64,000 nucleotides of DNA from Buttiauxella sp049686335 (GTDB lineage: Bacteria > Pseudomonadota > Gammaproteobacteria > Enterobacterales > Enterobacteriaceae). Shown in pieces: positions 26,111 to 34,612 of the stretch (position 1 is its first letter; each line of letters begins with the position of its first letter). A model generated the notes under the pieces. That model searched no databases. It was not told where the DNA came from and was given only the letters and a program-made list of their open reading frames with translations. Both the position numbers and the translations under genes were made by a program. The stretch spans positions 124,001 through 188,000 of the forward strand of contig NZ_JBAVHX010000022.1 in assembly GCF_049686335.1 (NCBI RefSeq), given 5' to 3'.

Positions 26111-26590
26111 CTAACTGTTCATTTCTATTTTAAATACCTCTTTTTCTATTTGGAAAATCTCCGACTTCCAATAAATATTGACAGAATTATCCCCCGTTGA
26201 TTCGTAAACCCACGGCCTAAATATGCGTCAACGAGAGAACGGATATTATTTTAGTCAGATCTTGGGGCTTATAATCCTTGCGCGGTTACATACAAATATT
26301 GATTGCCGTTCTCCATAATTCCATTTCCTCTCCAAAACTCGGAGGTGACTTTTTTAATAATATTACCTCTGACACATTAAGCAGCCCGACCCCCATATTT
26401 ATCATGGGCAAGTTCTGAAATGATATTGCAAGCGATCCCTGGTTTAGATAACGCGCCGCTGCTGTCGCCAGGGTGAAGTCTCATGATGACACGGGACTGC
26501 TGAATGTTTGTACCCTATGCCGAAAGCTGGGACACATTGTGTTTTTATGGGGTTGTGTCTTTGACTTCCCGCTGGCATTATCGCTGAACA
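26111..26590. other. Gene-poor stretch with a candidate 35-residue ORF
   Basis: About 480 bp, AT-rich at the left. The only coding-like signal is a minus-strand ATG frame at 26484-26377 (MRLHPGDSSGALSK...DKYGGRAA, 35 residues) with no evident ribosome site. A second stop-to-stop minus frame (about 26370-26270), ending EFWRGNGIMENGNQYLYVTAQGL, may be the tail of a lost gene. Neither matches anything I recognise. In E. coli the corresponding neighbourhood holds rcnR/rcnA; no trace of them is seen. Confidence 0.3.
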
Positions 26591-26613
26591 GCGATTAACG
26601 CATTGTTAATCGC
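26591..26613. promoter_or_regulatory. Perfect inverted repeat upstream of the TPP riboswitch
   Basis: GCGATTAAC-GCATT-GTTAATCGC: 9-bp perfect arms and a 5-nt spacer, followed by AAGTTTTTG. It lies 22 bp before the riboswitch. It may be a weak terminator of upstream transcription or an operator in the thiMD promoter; the data do not decide. Confidence 0.5.
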
Positions 26614-26635
26614 AAGTTTTTGATTTTGAATTAAA

Positions 26636-26715
26636 TGACTCGGGGTGCCCTTCTTTGTGAAGGCTGAGAAAAACCCGTACCACCTGATCTGGATAATGCC
26701 AGCGTAGGGAAGTCA
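26636..26715 (+). promoter_or_regulatory. TPP riboswitch (THI element) of thiMD
   Basis: Contains the hallmark conserved segments CGGGGTGCCC, GGCTGAGA, ACCCG, ACCTGATCTGGATAATGCCAGCG and TAGGGAA. The outer helix P1 pairs TGACT (26636-26640) with AGTCA (26711-26715). Binding of thiamine pyrophosphate should reduce thiM expression, as established for E. coli thiM. Confidence 0.96.
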
Positions 26716-26720
26716 GATGC

Positions 26721-26751
26721 CTGTCCGGTATCCCTTCTTCACGCCGGACAG
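26721..26751 (+). promoter_or_regulatory. Expression-platform hairpin abutting the thiM ribosome site
   Basis: An 8-bp perfect stem, CTGTCCGG (26721-26728) with CCGGACAG (26744-26751). The right arm takes up the first G of the GGAG ribosome-binding site (26751-26754) before thiM. It is well placed to expose or block translation depending on riboswitch state. Confidence 0.6.
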
Positions 26752-26761
26752 GAGCTTTATG

Positions 26762-27550
26762 ATGCAACCTGACCTGCTACCCGGCCATACCGCCGCGTCG
26801 ATTTTACGGCAAATTCGCCGCACTTCCCCTCTTGTTCACTGCATGACTAACGATGTGGTGCAGAGTTTTACCGCCAATGTTTTGCTTGCCATCGGTGCGG
26901 CTCCGGCCATGGTGATTGAAGCGCAAGAAGCCGCGCAATTCAGCCCTGTAGCCCATGCGCTGCTGATCAATATCGGCACACTGACCCGCGAGCGCAGTCA
27001 CGCCATGCTTGCGGCCATTGATGCGGCAAATGAATCTTCCACTCCCTGGGTGCTGGATCCGGTTGCTGTCGGCGGCCTGGCGTTCCGTACTCAATTCGCA
27101 AGCCAGGTGCTGGCCCTAAAACCGGCGGCCATTCGCGGGAATGCGTCGGAAATCCTGGCGCTGGCGGGCGGCCATTCCGGTGGGCGCGGCGTGGATAGCA
27201 CCGACGATGCGCTTTGCGCACTCCCTGCGGCGCAGATGCTGGCGCAACGCACTGGCGCGATAGTCGCGGTAACCGGTGAGCGCGACTACATCACCGACGG
27301 AGAAAATAGCTGGAGCGTGGCGGGCGGTGGCGTTTTGATGACGCGGGTGGTCGGTACCGGTTGTGCACTATCCGCTGTGGTTGCCGCCTGTTGTTCATTG
27401 CCTGGTTCGCCGCTGGATAACGTTGCTGCGGCCTGCCAGTTTATGAAGCTTGCCGGTCAGCAGGCCATATCCGAAAGCCGTGGTCCCGGGAGTTTTATCC
27501 CGGCATTTCTCGACGCGCTTTACGGGCTGAATGCGGAGGCGCTGGCATGA
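26762..27550 (+). CDS. thiM: Hydroxyethylthiazole kinase
   Basis: Phosphorylates 4-methyl-5-(2-hydroxyethyl)thiazole in thiamine salvage. The start at ATG 26762 gives 262 residues, identical to E. coli ThiM; ATG 26759 just before it is also possible, and both share the GGAG at 26751. Ribokinase-like fold: PLVHCMTNDVVQ near the N-terminus, the LDPVAVGG and IRGNASEI segments, and the anion-hole/catalytic motif GTGCALSAVVAA. It lies under the TPP riboswitch and overlaps thiD by 4 bp. Confidence 0.97.
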   Translation: MQPDLLPGHTAASILRQIRRTSPLVHCMTNDVVQSFTANVLLAIGAAPAMVIEAQEAAQFSPVAHALLINIGTLTRERSHAMLAAIDAANESSTPWVLDPVAVGGLAFRTQFASQVLALKPAAIRGNASEILALAGGHSGGRGVDSTDDALCALPAAQMLAQRTGAIVAVTGERDYITDGENSWSVAGGGVLMTRVVGTGCALSAVVAACCSLPGSPLDNVAAACQFMKLAGQQAISESRGPGSFIPAFLDALYGLNAEALA

Positions 27551-28356
27551 AAGGCTTAAAACGTATTAATGCCCTGACCATTGCCGGGACCGACCCGAGC
27601 GGTGGCGCGGGTATCCAGGCGGACCTGAAAACTTTCTCCGCATTGGGGGCGTATGGCACCAGCGTGATCACCGCGCTGGTGGCGCAAAACACTCGCGGCG
27701 TGCAGTCGGTTTATCGCATCGAGCCCGAGTTTGTGGCGGCTCAACTGGATTCAGTACTAAGTGATGTGCGCATTGATACCATCAAAATCGGCATGTTGGC
27801 TGAAACAGATATTGTTGAAGCAGTGGCGGAGCGGCTGGCGTTTTATCACGTGCAAAATGTGGTGCTCGACACGGTGATGCTGGCGAAAAGTGGCGATCCC
27901 TTGCTTGCACCCTCGGCGGTTGACAGCCTGCGACGTAAGCTTTTACCGCAAGTGGCACTGATTACGCCGAACCTGCCGGAAGCCGCCGCTCTGCTGGATG
28001 TGCCTCATGCGCGCAATGAACATGAAATGAAACAGCAGGGCGATGCGTTATTAGGCATGGGCTGCCAGGCGGTGCTGATGAAAGGCGGTCATCTTGATGA
28101 TGCTGAAAGCCCTGACTGGTTATTTACCCGCGAAGGCTCGCAGCGTTTTACCGCACCGCGTGTGCAAACCCGTCACACTCACGGAACAGGCTGCACATTA
28201 TCTGCGGCACTCGCCGCACTTTATCCGCGCTTTAACAACTGGCCGCAAACCATCAGTGCGGCAAAAAGCTGGTTATCGCAGGCTTTAGAACAGGCGGATT
28301 CGCTGGAAGTGGGGACGGGGATCGGGCCGGTACATCATTTTCACGAATGGTGGTAA
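27547..28356 (+). CDS. thiD: Hydroxymethylpyrimidine/phosphomethylpyrimidine kinase
   Basis: 269 residues (E. coli 266). Catalyses two successive phosphorylations of HMP in thiamine synthesis and salvage. Ribokinase-family signatures: TIAGTDPSGGAGIQADLKTFSALGAYG at the N-terminus, VLDTVMLAKSGDPLL, ITPNLPEAAALL, and the C-terminal TRHTHGTGCTLSAALAA with the catalytic Cys/Gly loop. The start overlaps the thiM stop (ATGA). It is followed by yegW in the same direction, as in E. coli, although yegW has its own start region 62 bp on. Confidence 0.97.
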   Translation: MKGLKRINALTIAGTDPSGGAGIQADLKTFSALGAYGTSVITALVAQNTRGVQSVYRIEPEFVAAQLDSVLSDVRIDTIKIGMLAETDIVEAVAERLAFYHVQNVVLDTVMLAKSGDPLLAPSAVDSLRRKLLPQVALITPNLPEAAALLDVPHARNEHEMKQQGDALLGMGCQAVLMKGGHLDDAESPDWLFTREGSQRFTAPRVQTRHTHGTGCTLSAALAALYPRFNNWPQTISAAKSWLSQALEQADSLEVGTGIGPVHHFHEWW

Positions 28357-28418
28357 TACCATTAAAAGACCATTGGGTTATACTGCATTTTCACCCAATC
28401 TTCCGGACACTTACGCGA

Positions 28419-29165
28419 ATGGAACAGGTTCACACTCAGCTTATTGAACAGCTTATCCAGCGGTTTTCGCAGGCCGATAACATGCCGTTGTATTTGAAAT
28501 TCGCCGAAACGGTGAAGTCGGCTGTGCGCAGCGGTATTTTGCCGCAGGGCAATATTCTGCCGGGGGAGCGTGATCTCAGCCAGTTGACCGGTGTTTCGCG
28601 CATCACGGTACGCAAAGCGATGCAGACGCTGGAAGATGATGGGGTGGTGACACGTTCGCGGGGTTACGGGACGCAGATTAACACCACCTTTGAGTATTCG
28701 CTCAAAGAGGCGCGCGGTTTTTCTCAACAGGTGGTTTTGCGCGGTAAAAAACCGAACACACTGTGGGTCAATAAACGGGTGGTGAAGTGCTCGCCGGAAG
28801 TGGCAGAACAACTGGATGTGGCGGCGGAAAGCGATGTGTTCTTGCTCAAACGTATTCGTTACGTTGATGAAGATGCGGTATCTGTAGAGGAGTCGTACGT
28901 TCCTGCGGAGTTGATCGCCGATGCGGATGACATCGGGGTTTCATTGTATGACTATTTCCGCAGCCAGAACATTATTCCACAGCGTACCCGCAGCCGTGTG
29001 AGTGCCAGAATGCCGGATAGCGAATTCCAGTCGCACATCAAACTGGAAACGCCAGTGCCGGTTCTGGTTATTAAACAAGTCGCCTTTGATCCGCAAAACC
29101 GGCCTATCGAATACAGCATCAGCTACTGCCGCAGCGATCTATACGTTTTTATTTGTGAGGAGTAG
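28419..29165 (+). CDS. yegW: GntR/HutC-family regulator YegW
   Basis: 248 residues from ATG 28419 (MEQVHTQLIEQ), the same length as E. coli YegW. The N-terminal winged helix-turn-helix has the usual GntR pattern LPGERDLSQLTGVSRITVRKAMQTLEDDG. The C-terminal UTRA domain (about 85-245) binds an effector. Substrate and targets are not established; the neighbouring yegTUV operon is the natural candidate. Its last 27 bp overlap the 3' end of the convergent yegV, so the two transcripts are complementary at their ends. Confidence 0.95.
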   Translation: MEQVHTQLIEQLIQRFSQADNMPLYLKFAETVKSAVRSGILPQGNILPGERDLSQLTGVSRITVRKAMQTLEDDGVVTRSRGYGTQINTTFEYSLKEARGFSQQVVLRGKKPNTLWVNKRVVKCSPEVAEQLDVAAESDVFLLKRIRYVDEDAVSVEESYVPAELIADADDIGVSLYDYFRSQNIIPQRTRSRVSARMPDSEFQSHIKLETPVPVLVIKQVAFDPQNRPIEYSISYCRSDLYVFICEE

Positions 29166-30119
29166 CGTTTTACTGAGTTGTTGCAAGTGCGGCGCACAGT
29201 CGCCGCCACGATGACTCACAACATAAGACGCCACCGCATTTCCCAGACAGACCGCATCTGCCAGGCTCCATCCCGCAGCCAGACCTGCAAGAGTGCCGCC
29301 CGCATGGCTATCCCCCGCACCGATGGTATCGACGACGATTGCCGGGAACGGTTCAGCAAGCCCAATGGCCGCATGTGAGCCATACCACGCGCCTTGTTTA
29401 TCGAGCCGCACAATCAGCGGGGCGTCATAACGTTCAAGCCAGGTACGACAAACACCTTCAATGTCGTCGCCTGCCACCTTCAACCATTCGGCGGCAATGG
29501 CGGCTTCCTGGCGGTTAAGCGAGACAATCGGTTTACAGGCCATAATTCGTGCCAACAGTGGGGCAGGAATATCGGCAATGCGAGGGCCGAAGTCGATAAA
29601 TGCGGTGACATCAGTAAGCGATTCGAGCCAGCTCACTAACATCTCCGCGCACGGGCCAGCCAGTTGATAACCCGAAAGCGAAAGCAGGGTGCCAGATGCG
29701 AGCTGTAGTTTGTCCAGCCACTGTTGATTCCACTGATGCTCGACGCCACGGAACGACATAAACGTTCGTTCACCATCCGGCTCAACCAACGCCAGACACC
29801 AGCCGTTATCGCCGCAGTCAGTGTGGATTTCGCTATGAATGCCTTGTTTATCAAGGCTTGCACGAATGATATCCGCCCAGGTTCCCTGGCCAATCGGCAG
29901 CGCATTTTTCGAGGCGATACCGAGGCGTGAAAGGGTCAGCGCGATATTCAGTGCGCAGCCACCGATATTCACGCTTTGCTGTTGCAGTTCGATATCGCAC
30001 CCGCGCCATGGCAGGGAATAAGCATCGGCGATGACATCAATCACCGCCGAGCCCAGCACACAAACCGGGCGTTGGGCCACCAGTGACGGCAAGCGGGAAT
30101 GTAACTCACAGGCTTTCAT
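29139..30119 (-). CDS. yegV: PfkB-family sugar/nucleoside kinase YegV
   Basis: 326 residues (E. coli 321). The PfkB fold is shown by the N-terminal GSAVIDVIADAYSLP...GGCALNIALTLSRLG (substrate-binding Gly pair) and the C-terminal catalytic signature DTIGAGDSHAGGTLAGL, in which Asp of GAGD is the base. Substrate unknown; the partners YegT (nucleoside transporter family) and YegU (ADP-ribosylglycohydrolase family) point to a nucleoside or ribosylated compound. It overlaps yegU by 14 bp at its start and yegW by 27 bp at its end. Confidence 0.95.
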   Translation of the reverse strand: MKACELHSRLPSLVAQRPVCVLGSAVIDVIADAYSLPWRGCDIELQQQSVNIGGCALNIALTLSRLGIASKNALPIGQGTWADIIRASLDKQGIHSEIHTDCGDNGWCLALVEPDGERTFMSFRGVEHQWNQQWLDKLQLASGTLLSLSGYQLAGPCAEMLVSWLESLTDVTAFIDFGPRIADIPAPLLARIMACKPIVSLNRQEAAIAAEWLKVAGDDIEGVCRTWLERYDAPLIVRLDKQGAWYGSHAAIGLAEPFPAIVVDTIGAGDSHAGGTLAGLAAGWSLADAVCLGNAVASYVVSHRGGDCAPHLQQLSKTLLLTNKNV

Positions 30120-31119
30120 CGTGCGCCTCCCGCTGCTGGCGATACGCCATAAACAGGCGGCTGTAACGCGTAAAGTCGAGTTGATTTACCTCATCAAGCT
30201 GTTGTTTTAGCACGCTATCAATACTTTCCACACCGTGGAGTGCGCCGCAAATTGCCGTCGCCATTGCGCCGATGGTATCGGTATCTCCACCGAGGTTGGC
30301 GCATAAAATCGCGCAGCGATTGGGGTTAGTTTGCGCAAGTTCCACCATCGCAATCGCCGCTGCCACGGACTCAATGGTGCTGGTGCCGGTACCGACCAGT
30401 TGATAAATCTGCTCCATGCCGGACTCCATTCCGTGCGCGTTTCTGGCCACGTTCAGCGCCAGTTCGATACGTGCGCCCAGAGAGGCATTAAAGGTCGTGA
30501 CGCGTTTTTCCTGGGCATGGCGAGCAACCGAGGGCAGTGCGTCGCAGATGGTTTCCCAGTTTGCCCCTTCGATGGCTTTAGAAATCGCCCAGGCAATCAC
30601 TACGGCTCCGGCCAGGGCGAGATCAGATTTGTGCGTCGGGCTGGAAGCGAGTGCGACTTCATCAATAAACGCGTCAAGATTACCCGTCGGCAGCAGGCAG
30701 CCGAGTGGGGAAGCTCGCATTGCTGCACCGTTGGTTACGCCGTTGTTCTCAAGTTCGCTCACCGGCGTGCCTTGTTTAATGGCATTGAGGGCAATTTTTG
30801 ATGTCGGGCCGAGAACGTTTTTGTTGAACGCATCAAAGCCTTCAGCCCAGGTTAAAATGTGGCGGCCAATAGTGTCAGCATTAATCGCGCCGTCGTGCTC
30901 GATAATCGCATCCGCCAGCGCCAGCGCCATTGAGGTGTCGTCGGTGAACTGCGCACGGTCAAAATAGCAGGCGGCATTATTCTCCGCAGGGCCTGGCAGG
31001 AAGCGGTCAATCCAACCGAAGTGCGCTTTCACTCGTGAGCGTGGCCACAACTCCGATGGCATTCCCATCGCATCACCTAACGCCTGGCCGTAAAAGGCTC
31101 CAAGAATTCGATTTTCCAT
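30106..31119 (-). CDS. yegU: ADP-ribosylglycohydrolase-family protein YegU
   Basis: 337 residues (E. coli 334). All-helical ADP-ribosylglycohydrolase fold with the metal-binding motifs FTDDTSMALALADAI near residue 60 and GGDTDTIGAMATAICGALHG near the C-terminus, whose Asp/Thr residues hold the dinuclear Mg site. In this fold the enzymes split N- or O-ribosyl bonds. ATG 31119 lies 2 bp after the yegT stop, with AAGGA inside the end of yegT. Middle gene of the yegTUV operon. Confidence 0.95.
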   Translation of the reverse strand: MENRILGAFYGQALGDAMGMPSELWPRSRVKAHFGWIDRFLPGPAENNAACYFDRAQFTDDTSMALALADAIIEHDGAINADTIGRHILTWAEGFDAFNKNVLGPTSKIALNAIKQGTPVSELENNGVTNGAAMRASPLGCLLPTGNLDAFIDEVALASSPTHKSDLALAGAVVIAWAISKAIEGANWETICDALPSVARHAQEKRVTTFNASLGARIELALNVARNAHGMESGMEQIYQLVGTGTSTIESVAAAIAMVELAQTNPNRCAILCANLGGDTDTIGAMATAICGALHGVESIDSVLKQQLDEVNQLDFTRYSRLFMAYRQQREAHDESL

Positions 31120-31121
31120 TT

Positions 31122-32399
31122 TTATGCTTCCTTAAATTCTTTTTCAGATTGATTGCCAGCAACGGCAATCGTTGTGATCTCTTTGTCCGACTCGCGGAAA
31201 AACACCAGGAACAGCACGGTAATCACCGCGATCATGATGGCGCCGAAGCCCCACATTCCAGCCCAGTTGAATGTCTGACCGGTTACCGGCGCAGGGTAAG
31301 CGAACATTTTTTCCATCAGCTGCGCACCAATGCGATAACCGAGCAAACTACCGAAACCCTGACAACACAGCGTGATAAGCCCTTGCGCCGCAGTACGCAT
31401 ATGGACCGGTGTTTTCTTATCCACGTAGATATAGGCGGTGACATAGTAAAAGTCGTAACTCACGCCATGCAGCAAAATGCCGAGGAACAGCAAGCCGTAA
31501 GTAAAGATGTGGTCGGCACCCCCGTAGATGAAGAAACCGTAACGGATCGCTGCGGTAATAAGACCAAGCAGTAATACCTTTTTAATGCCAAAACGCTTAA
31601 TAAAGAAAGGAAGCGCCAGCATAAAGAAGATTTCGGAAAACTGACCCAGCGTCATCCATCCAGTGGCGTTATGCATACCCACTTCGGTCAGATAGCCGTT
31701 GGCAAAGATGTAATAAAACGCCAGCGGCATGGCAAACAGGAATGAGCAGAAGAAAAACACCAGGAAGTTTTTGTCTCTGAGCAGCACGATAGCGTCGAGA
31801 CCGAGCATCACTTTCAGGCTCATTTTGCCGGTACTTTTTGGCGGTGTATTGGGCAGTGTCAGAGCAAACACACCCAGCAGTGCGGAGCTGCCAGCGGTGA
31901 TAAGCAATGGAACGTTGGTCGCAGAAATATCACTAAAGCCCAGCATTTGCGGCAGGAAACCGCACACCAGACCTGAAGCAATCCATCCTATCGTCCCCAT
32001 GACCCGGATACGCGGGAAGTCGCGCTCGACGTCATCAACATTGGAGAACGCGATGCTATTGGTCAGCGCAATGGTCGGCATATAAGTCAGGGAATAGGCC
32101 AGCAGAAGCGGGAAGAAGTAGACAAACTCCGTTTGCTGCGCGGCCAGATACATCAGCACCGCGCCGACAAACATCAATAGCGCCAGCACTTTTTGCGCGG
32201 CAAAGAAGCGGTCAGTCAGCGAGCCGACCAGAATCGGCGACAAAATAGCGGCGATGGCAGTACAGGCGTAAGACCAGCCGATTTCTGTCGGGCTAAAGCC
32301 ACTTTTACTCAGGAACAGCCACAGAGGAACGAACCAGGCGCCCCAGATAAACCATTCAATAAACATCATGAATGAAAGACTCATTGTTGTACGTTTCAT
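31122..32399 (-). CDS. yegT: Nucleoside:H+ symporter-family transporter YegT
   Basis: 425 residues from ATG 32399 (MKRTTMSLSFMMFIEWFIWGAW), the E. coli length. This start has GAAGG 8 nt upstream, whereas an ATG five codons earlier places that site inside the gene. Twelve predicted helices, with NHS-family features (FIEWFIWGAWFVPLW, RDFPRIRVMGTIGWIASG, HGVSYDFYYVTAYIYVDKK) close to NupG and XapB. It should import a nucleoside-like compound for YegU and YegV. First gene of the operon; the divergent neighbour is fbaB, as in E. coli. Confidence 0.95.
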   Translation of the reverse strand: MKRTTMSLSFMMFIEWFIWGAWFVPLWLFLSKSGFSPTEIGWSYACTAIAAILSPILVGSLTDRFFAAQKVLALLMFVGAVLMYLAAQQTEFVYFFPLLLAYSLTYMPTIALTNSIAFSNVDDVERDFPRIRVMGTIGWIASGLVCGFLPQMLGFSDISATNVPLLITAGSSALLGVFALTLPNTPPKSTGKMSLKVMLGLDAIVLLRDKNFLVFFFCSFLFAMPLAFYYIFANGYLTEVGMHNATGWMTLGQFSEIFFMLALPFFIKRFGIKKVLLLGLITAAIRYGFFIYGGADHIFTYGLLFLGILLHGVSYDFYYVTAYIYVDKKTPVHMRTAAQGLITLCCQGFGSLLGYRIGAQLMEKMFAYPAPVTGQTFNWAGMWGFGAIMIAVITVLFLVFFRESDKEITTIAVAGNQSEKEFKEA

Positions 32400-32423
32400 A
32401 CTTAGAACCTTCATGATTGTGTT

Positions 32424-32531
32424 GGGTACACCATAACCATACCAATCAATAATACCTTTTAAATACCTTTGCGTTGATTCTTTGACCGCTGTAGCAAAAA
32501 TAGCGCCGATGGTGGCAAAAGGTTACACCTT
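32424..32531. promoter_or_regulatory. Divergent yegT/fbaB control region with repeated GG(G/T)TACACC motif
   Basis: GGGTACACC (32424-32432) and GGTTACACC (32521-32529) occur on the same strand. The second is set in a perfect hyphenated palindrome, AAGGT-TAC-ACCTT (32519-32531), of the GT-N-AC form used by HutC-type GntR proteins. They flank the region expected to hold the yegT promoter and are candidate YegW sites. Confidence 0.35.
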
Positions 32532-32674
32532 AAAAGCAACCAAAAGTGCTCACCGGGTGGCGAAGCAGACCAGTCACGACCAGGCTTAGGACTGCCTGTT
32601 TTTATCGACTAGAGCAGGCCAGGACAATCCATTCTCAGTGGGCAGGGGGCTCGCTGAAATAACGGGAGCGAATT

Positions 32675-33727
32675 ATGACTGATATTGCTCAGTTGCTTGG
32701 CAAAGATGCCGACAGCTTGTTACAGCATCGTTGTATGACTATTCCGGCAGACCAGCTGTATCTGCCAGGCTCGGATTACGTAGACCGCGTAATGGTGGAT
32801 AACAACCGCCCACCAGCGGTGTTACGTAATATGCAGACGCTCTATAACACCGGTCGACTGGCAGGTACTGGCTACCTCTCAATTTTACCGGTCGACCAGG
32901 GCGTTGAGCACTCCGCCGGGGCATCGTTCGCGGCAAACCCGCTCTATTTTGATCCGAAGAATATTGTTGAACTGGCGATTGAAGCGGGGTGTAACTGTGT
33001 GGCGTCGACCTACGGCGTGCTGGCTTCAGTTTCGCGCCGCTACGCGCACCGCATTCCATTCCTCGTCAAACTGAACCACAACGAAACCTTAAGTTATCCG
33101 AATACCTTCGACCAGACGTTGTACGCAAGCGTTGAGCAGGCATTCAATATGGGTGCGGTGGCGGTGGGCGCGACCATTTACTTTGGTTCACCAGAGTCAC
33201 GTCGCCAGATTGAAGAGATCTCTGTGGCGTTTGAGCGTGCGCACGAACTGGGGTTAGTGACGGTTCTCTGGGCGTATCTGCGTAACCCGGATTTCAAAAA
33301 AGACGCTGTGGATTACCACGTCAGTGCTGACCTCACCGGCCAGGCGAACCATCTGGCGGCCACGATCGGCGCGGATATCGTGAAACAGAAAATGGCGGAA
33401 AATAACGGGGGCTACAAGGCGGTTAACTTCGGTTATACCGACGACCGTGTGTACACCAAACTGACCAGCGAGAACCCGATAGATTTGGTGCGTTATCAGT
33501 TGGCAAACTGCTATATGGGTCGCGCCGGGCTGATAAACTCCGGCGGTGCAGCGGGCGGTGAAACTGACCTGACTGACGCGGTCCGTACGGCGGTAATTAA
33601 CAAACGTGCCGGTGGGATGGGGCTGATTCTGGGGCGCAAAGCGTTCAAGAAATCGATGTCCGAGGGCGTGAAGTTGATTAATGCGGTTCAGGATGTGTAT
33701 CTGGATAGCAAGGTGAGTATTGCGTGA
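32675..33727 (+). CDS. fbaB: Class I fructose-bisphosphate aldolase (DhnA type)
   Basis: 350 residues, the E. coli FbaB length. Archaeal/DhnA-type class I aldolase that cleaves fructose 1,6-bisphosphate through a Lys Schiff base; E. coli FbaB is induced during gluconeogenic growth. Visible conserved stretches: ILPVDQGVEHSAGASFAANP, LVKLNHNET, GATIYFGSPESRRQIEE, ADIVKQK and the phosphate-binding end GGAAGGETDLTDAVRTAVINKRAGGMGLILGRKAFKK. ATG 32675 has GGGAG upstream. Divergent from yegT, with 275 bp between. Confidence 0.97.
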   Translation: MTDIAQLLGKDADSLLQHRCMTIPADQLYLPGSDYVDRVMVDNNRPPAVLRNMQTLYNTGRLAGTGYLSILPVDQGVEHSAGASFAANPLYFDPKNIVELAIEAGCNCVASTYGVLASVSRRYAHRIPFLVKLNHNETLSYPNTFDQTLYASVEQAFNMGAVAVGATIYFGSPESRRQIEEISVAFERAHELGLVTVLWAYLRNPDFKKDAVDYHVSADLTGQANHLAATIGADIVKQKMAENNGGYKAVNFGYTDDRVYTKLTSENPIDLVRYQLANCYMGRAGLINSGGAAGGETDLTDAVRTAVINKRAGGMGLILGRKAFKKSMSEGVKLINAVQDVYLDSKVSIA

Positions 33728-33754
33728 TTGCCGGCTTGACCGCTTGCCGGGGAT

Positions 33755-34342
33755 CGGTGATTTTCCGTTCACCCGAACGTTATTCGATCCCATAGATATC
33801 AATGAACGGTGAACGTGCCAGGTGGCTCACGCCAGCCCCCTGGCAACCCCGGCGCCCGGTGATTAAATTGCCGCTGCGCGGTGAACCCCAGCTTATCCCC
33901 AACGTTCAGGGTCGCTCGCGATTCGCTCCCGGCGATCGCTCTCTTTCGCTGCTCCCGGCAGCTCAACCCTGACTTATGGGGAACACTGGGGCAATTTATA
34001 CCGGGACTAAAGTCAAAATCTAAACCAGCAAGGCTTTAGAATTTAGGTTTTGATCTTGATCTTGACCTTGACCTTGACCTTGACCTTGTTCCCGGCTTCA
34101 ATCGCGCCGGTTTTTACCCTTCAGTCGTGGTCACGTGGTCGGGAACCACGTGAGAGAGCGATCGCCGGGAGCGAATCGCGAACGACCGCGAATGTTGGGT
34201 AAAAAACGGTGTTTACCGCGAAGCGGCGATTGACTTGCCGGGCGCCAGGATTGCCAAGGAGAGGGCGTTCTCTCCTTGGCACGTTCACCGTTCACCGATA
34301 TATGAGGGATCGAATAACGTTCAGGTGAACGGAAAATCACCG
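33755..34342. repeat. Long inverted-repeat intergenic element with two 190-bp arms
   Basis: Left arm 33755-33944 and right arm 34153-34342 are diverged copies in inverted orientation. Both begin, read inwards, with CGGTGATTTTCCGTTCACC, share GAACGTTATTCGATCCC, TGAACGGTGAACGTGCC and GATTCGCTCCCGGCGATCGC, and end in GCTCTCT. Each has an internal hairpin at the same place: GCCAGG...CCTGGC at the left, GCCAAGGAGAG...CTCTCCTTGGC at the right. The 208-bp centre carries a hexamer array and the CACGTGGT/ACCACGTG hairpin. Partial extra copies of the arm ends occur at about 34368-34387 and 34416-34432. No gene is evident in the 885-bp gap; frames across it are repeat artefacts. Confidence 0.85.
34051..34088. 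repeat. Hexamer tandem array (TGAYCT)6
   Basis: Two TGATCT followed by four TGACCT and a final TG in the centre of the inverted element. Just left, TCAAAATCTAAA and TTTAGGTTTTGA form an imperfect inverted repeat. Such short arrays vary in copy number by slippage. Confidence 0.85.
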
Positions 34343-34612
34343 TTTCGTCATAGGAACCACACACCATATGAACGGAAAATCACCGCTCCGCCATAGACAT
34401 CCCCCCATATCCTCAAACGTTCAGGCGAACGTACTCCCCCGTTATCTCCGTCACAATTCCATAACACTTTGTGAAAAACATCACTTTCCCCTGTGCAGAT
34501 GTCCAAAAAATCACCCCTATTTAGGCACCTTTGAACGAGGCGAAGGTGCTTTTTTACGCATACAGTAGATGGTGAAACGCTGTTTTAAAATCACAAAAGG
34601 ACACTAACAGCC

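Noticed and set aside
34051..34088. Hexamer array as origin iterons or protein-binding iterons
   Set aside because: Units are only 6 bp without AT-rich unwinding region or a replication gene nearby.
34131..34367. 78-residue minus-strand frame in the inverted element
   Set aside because: Lies wholly in the right arm of the repeat; composition is repeat-driven and it has no ribosome site.
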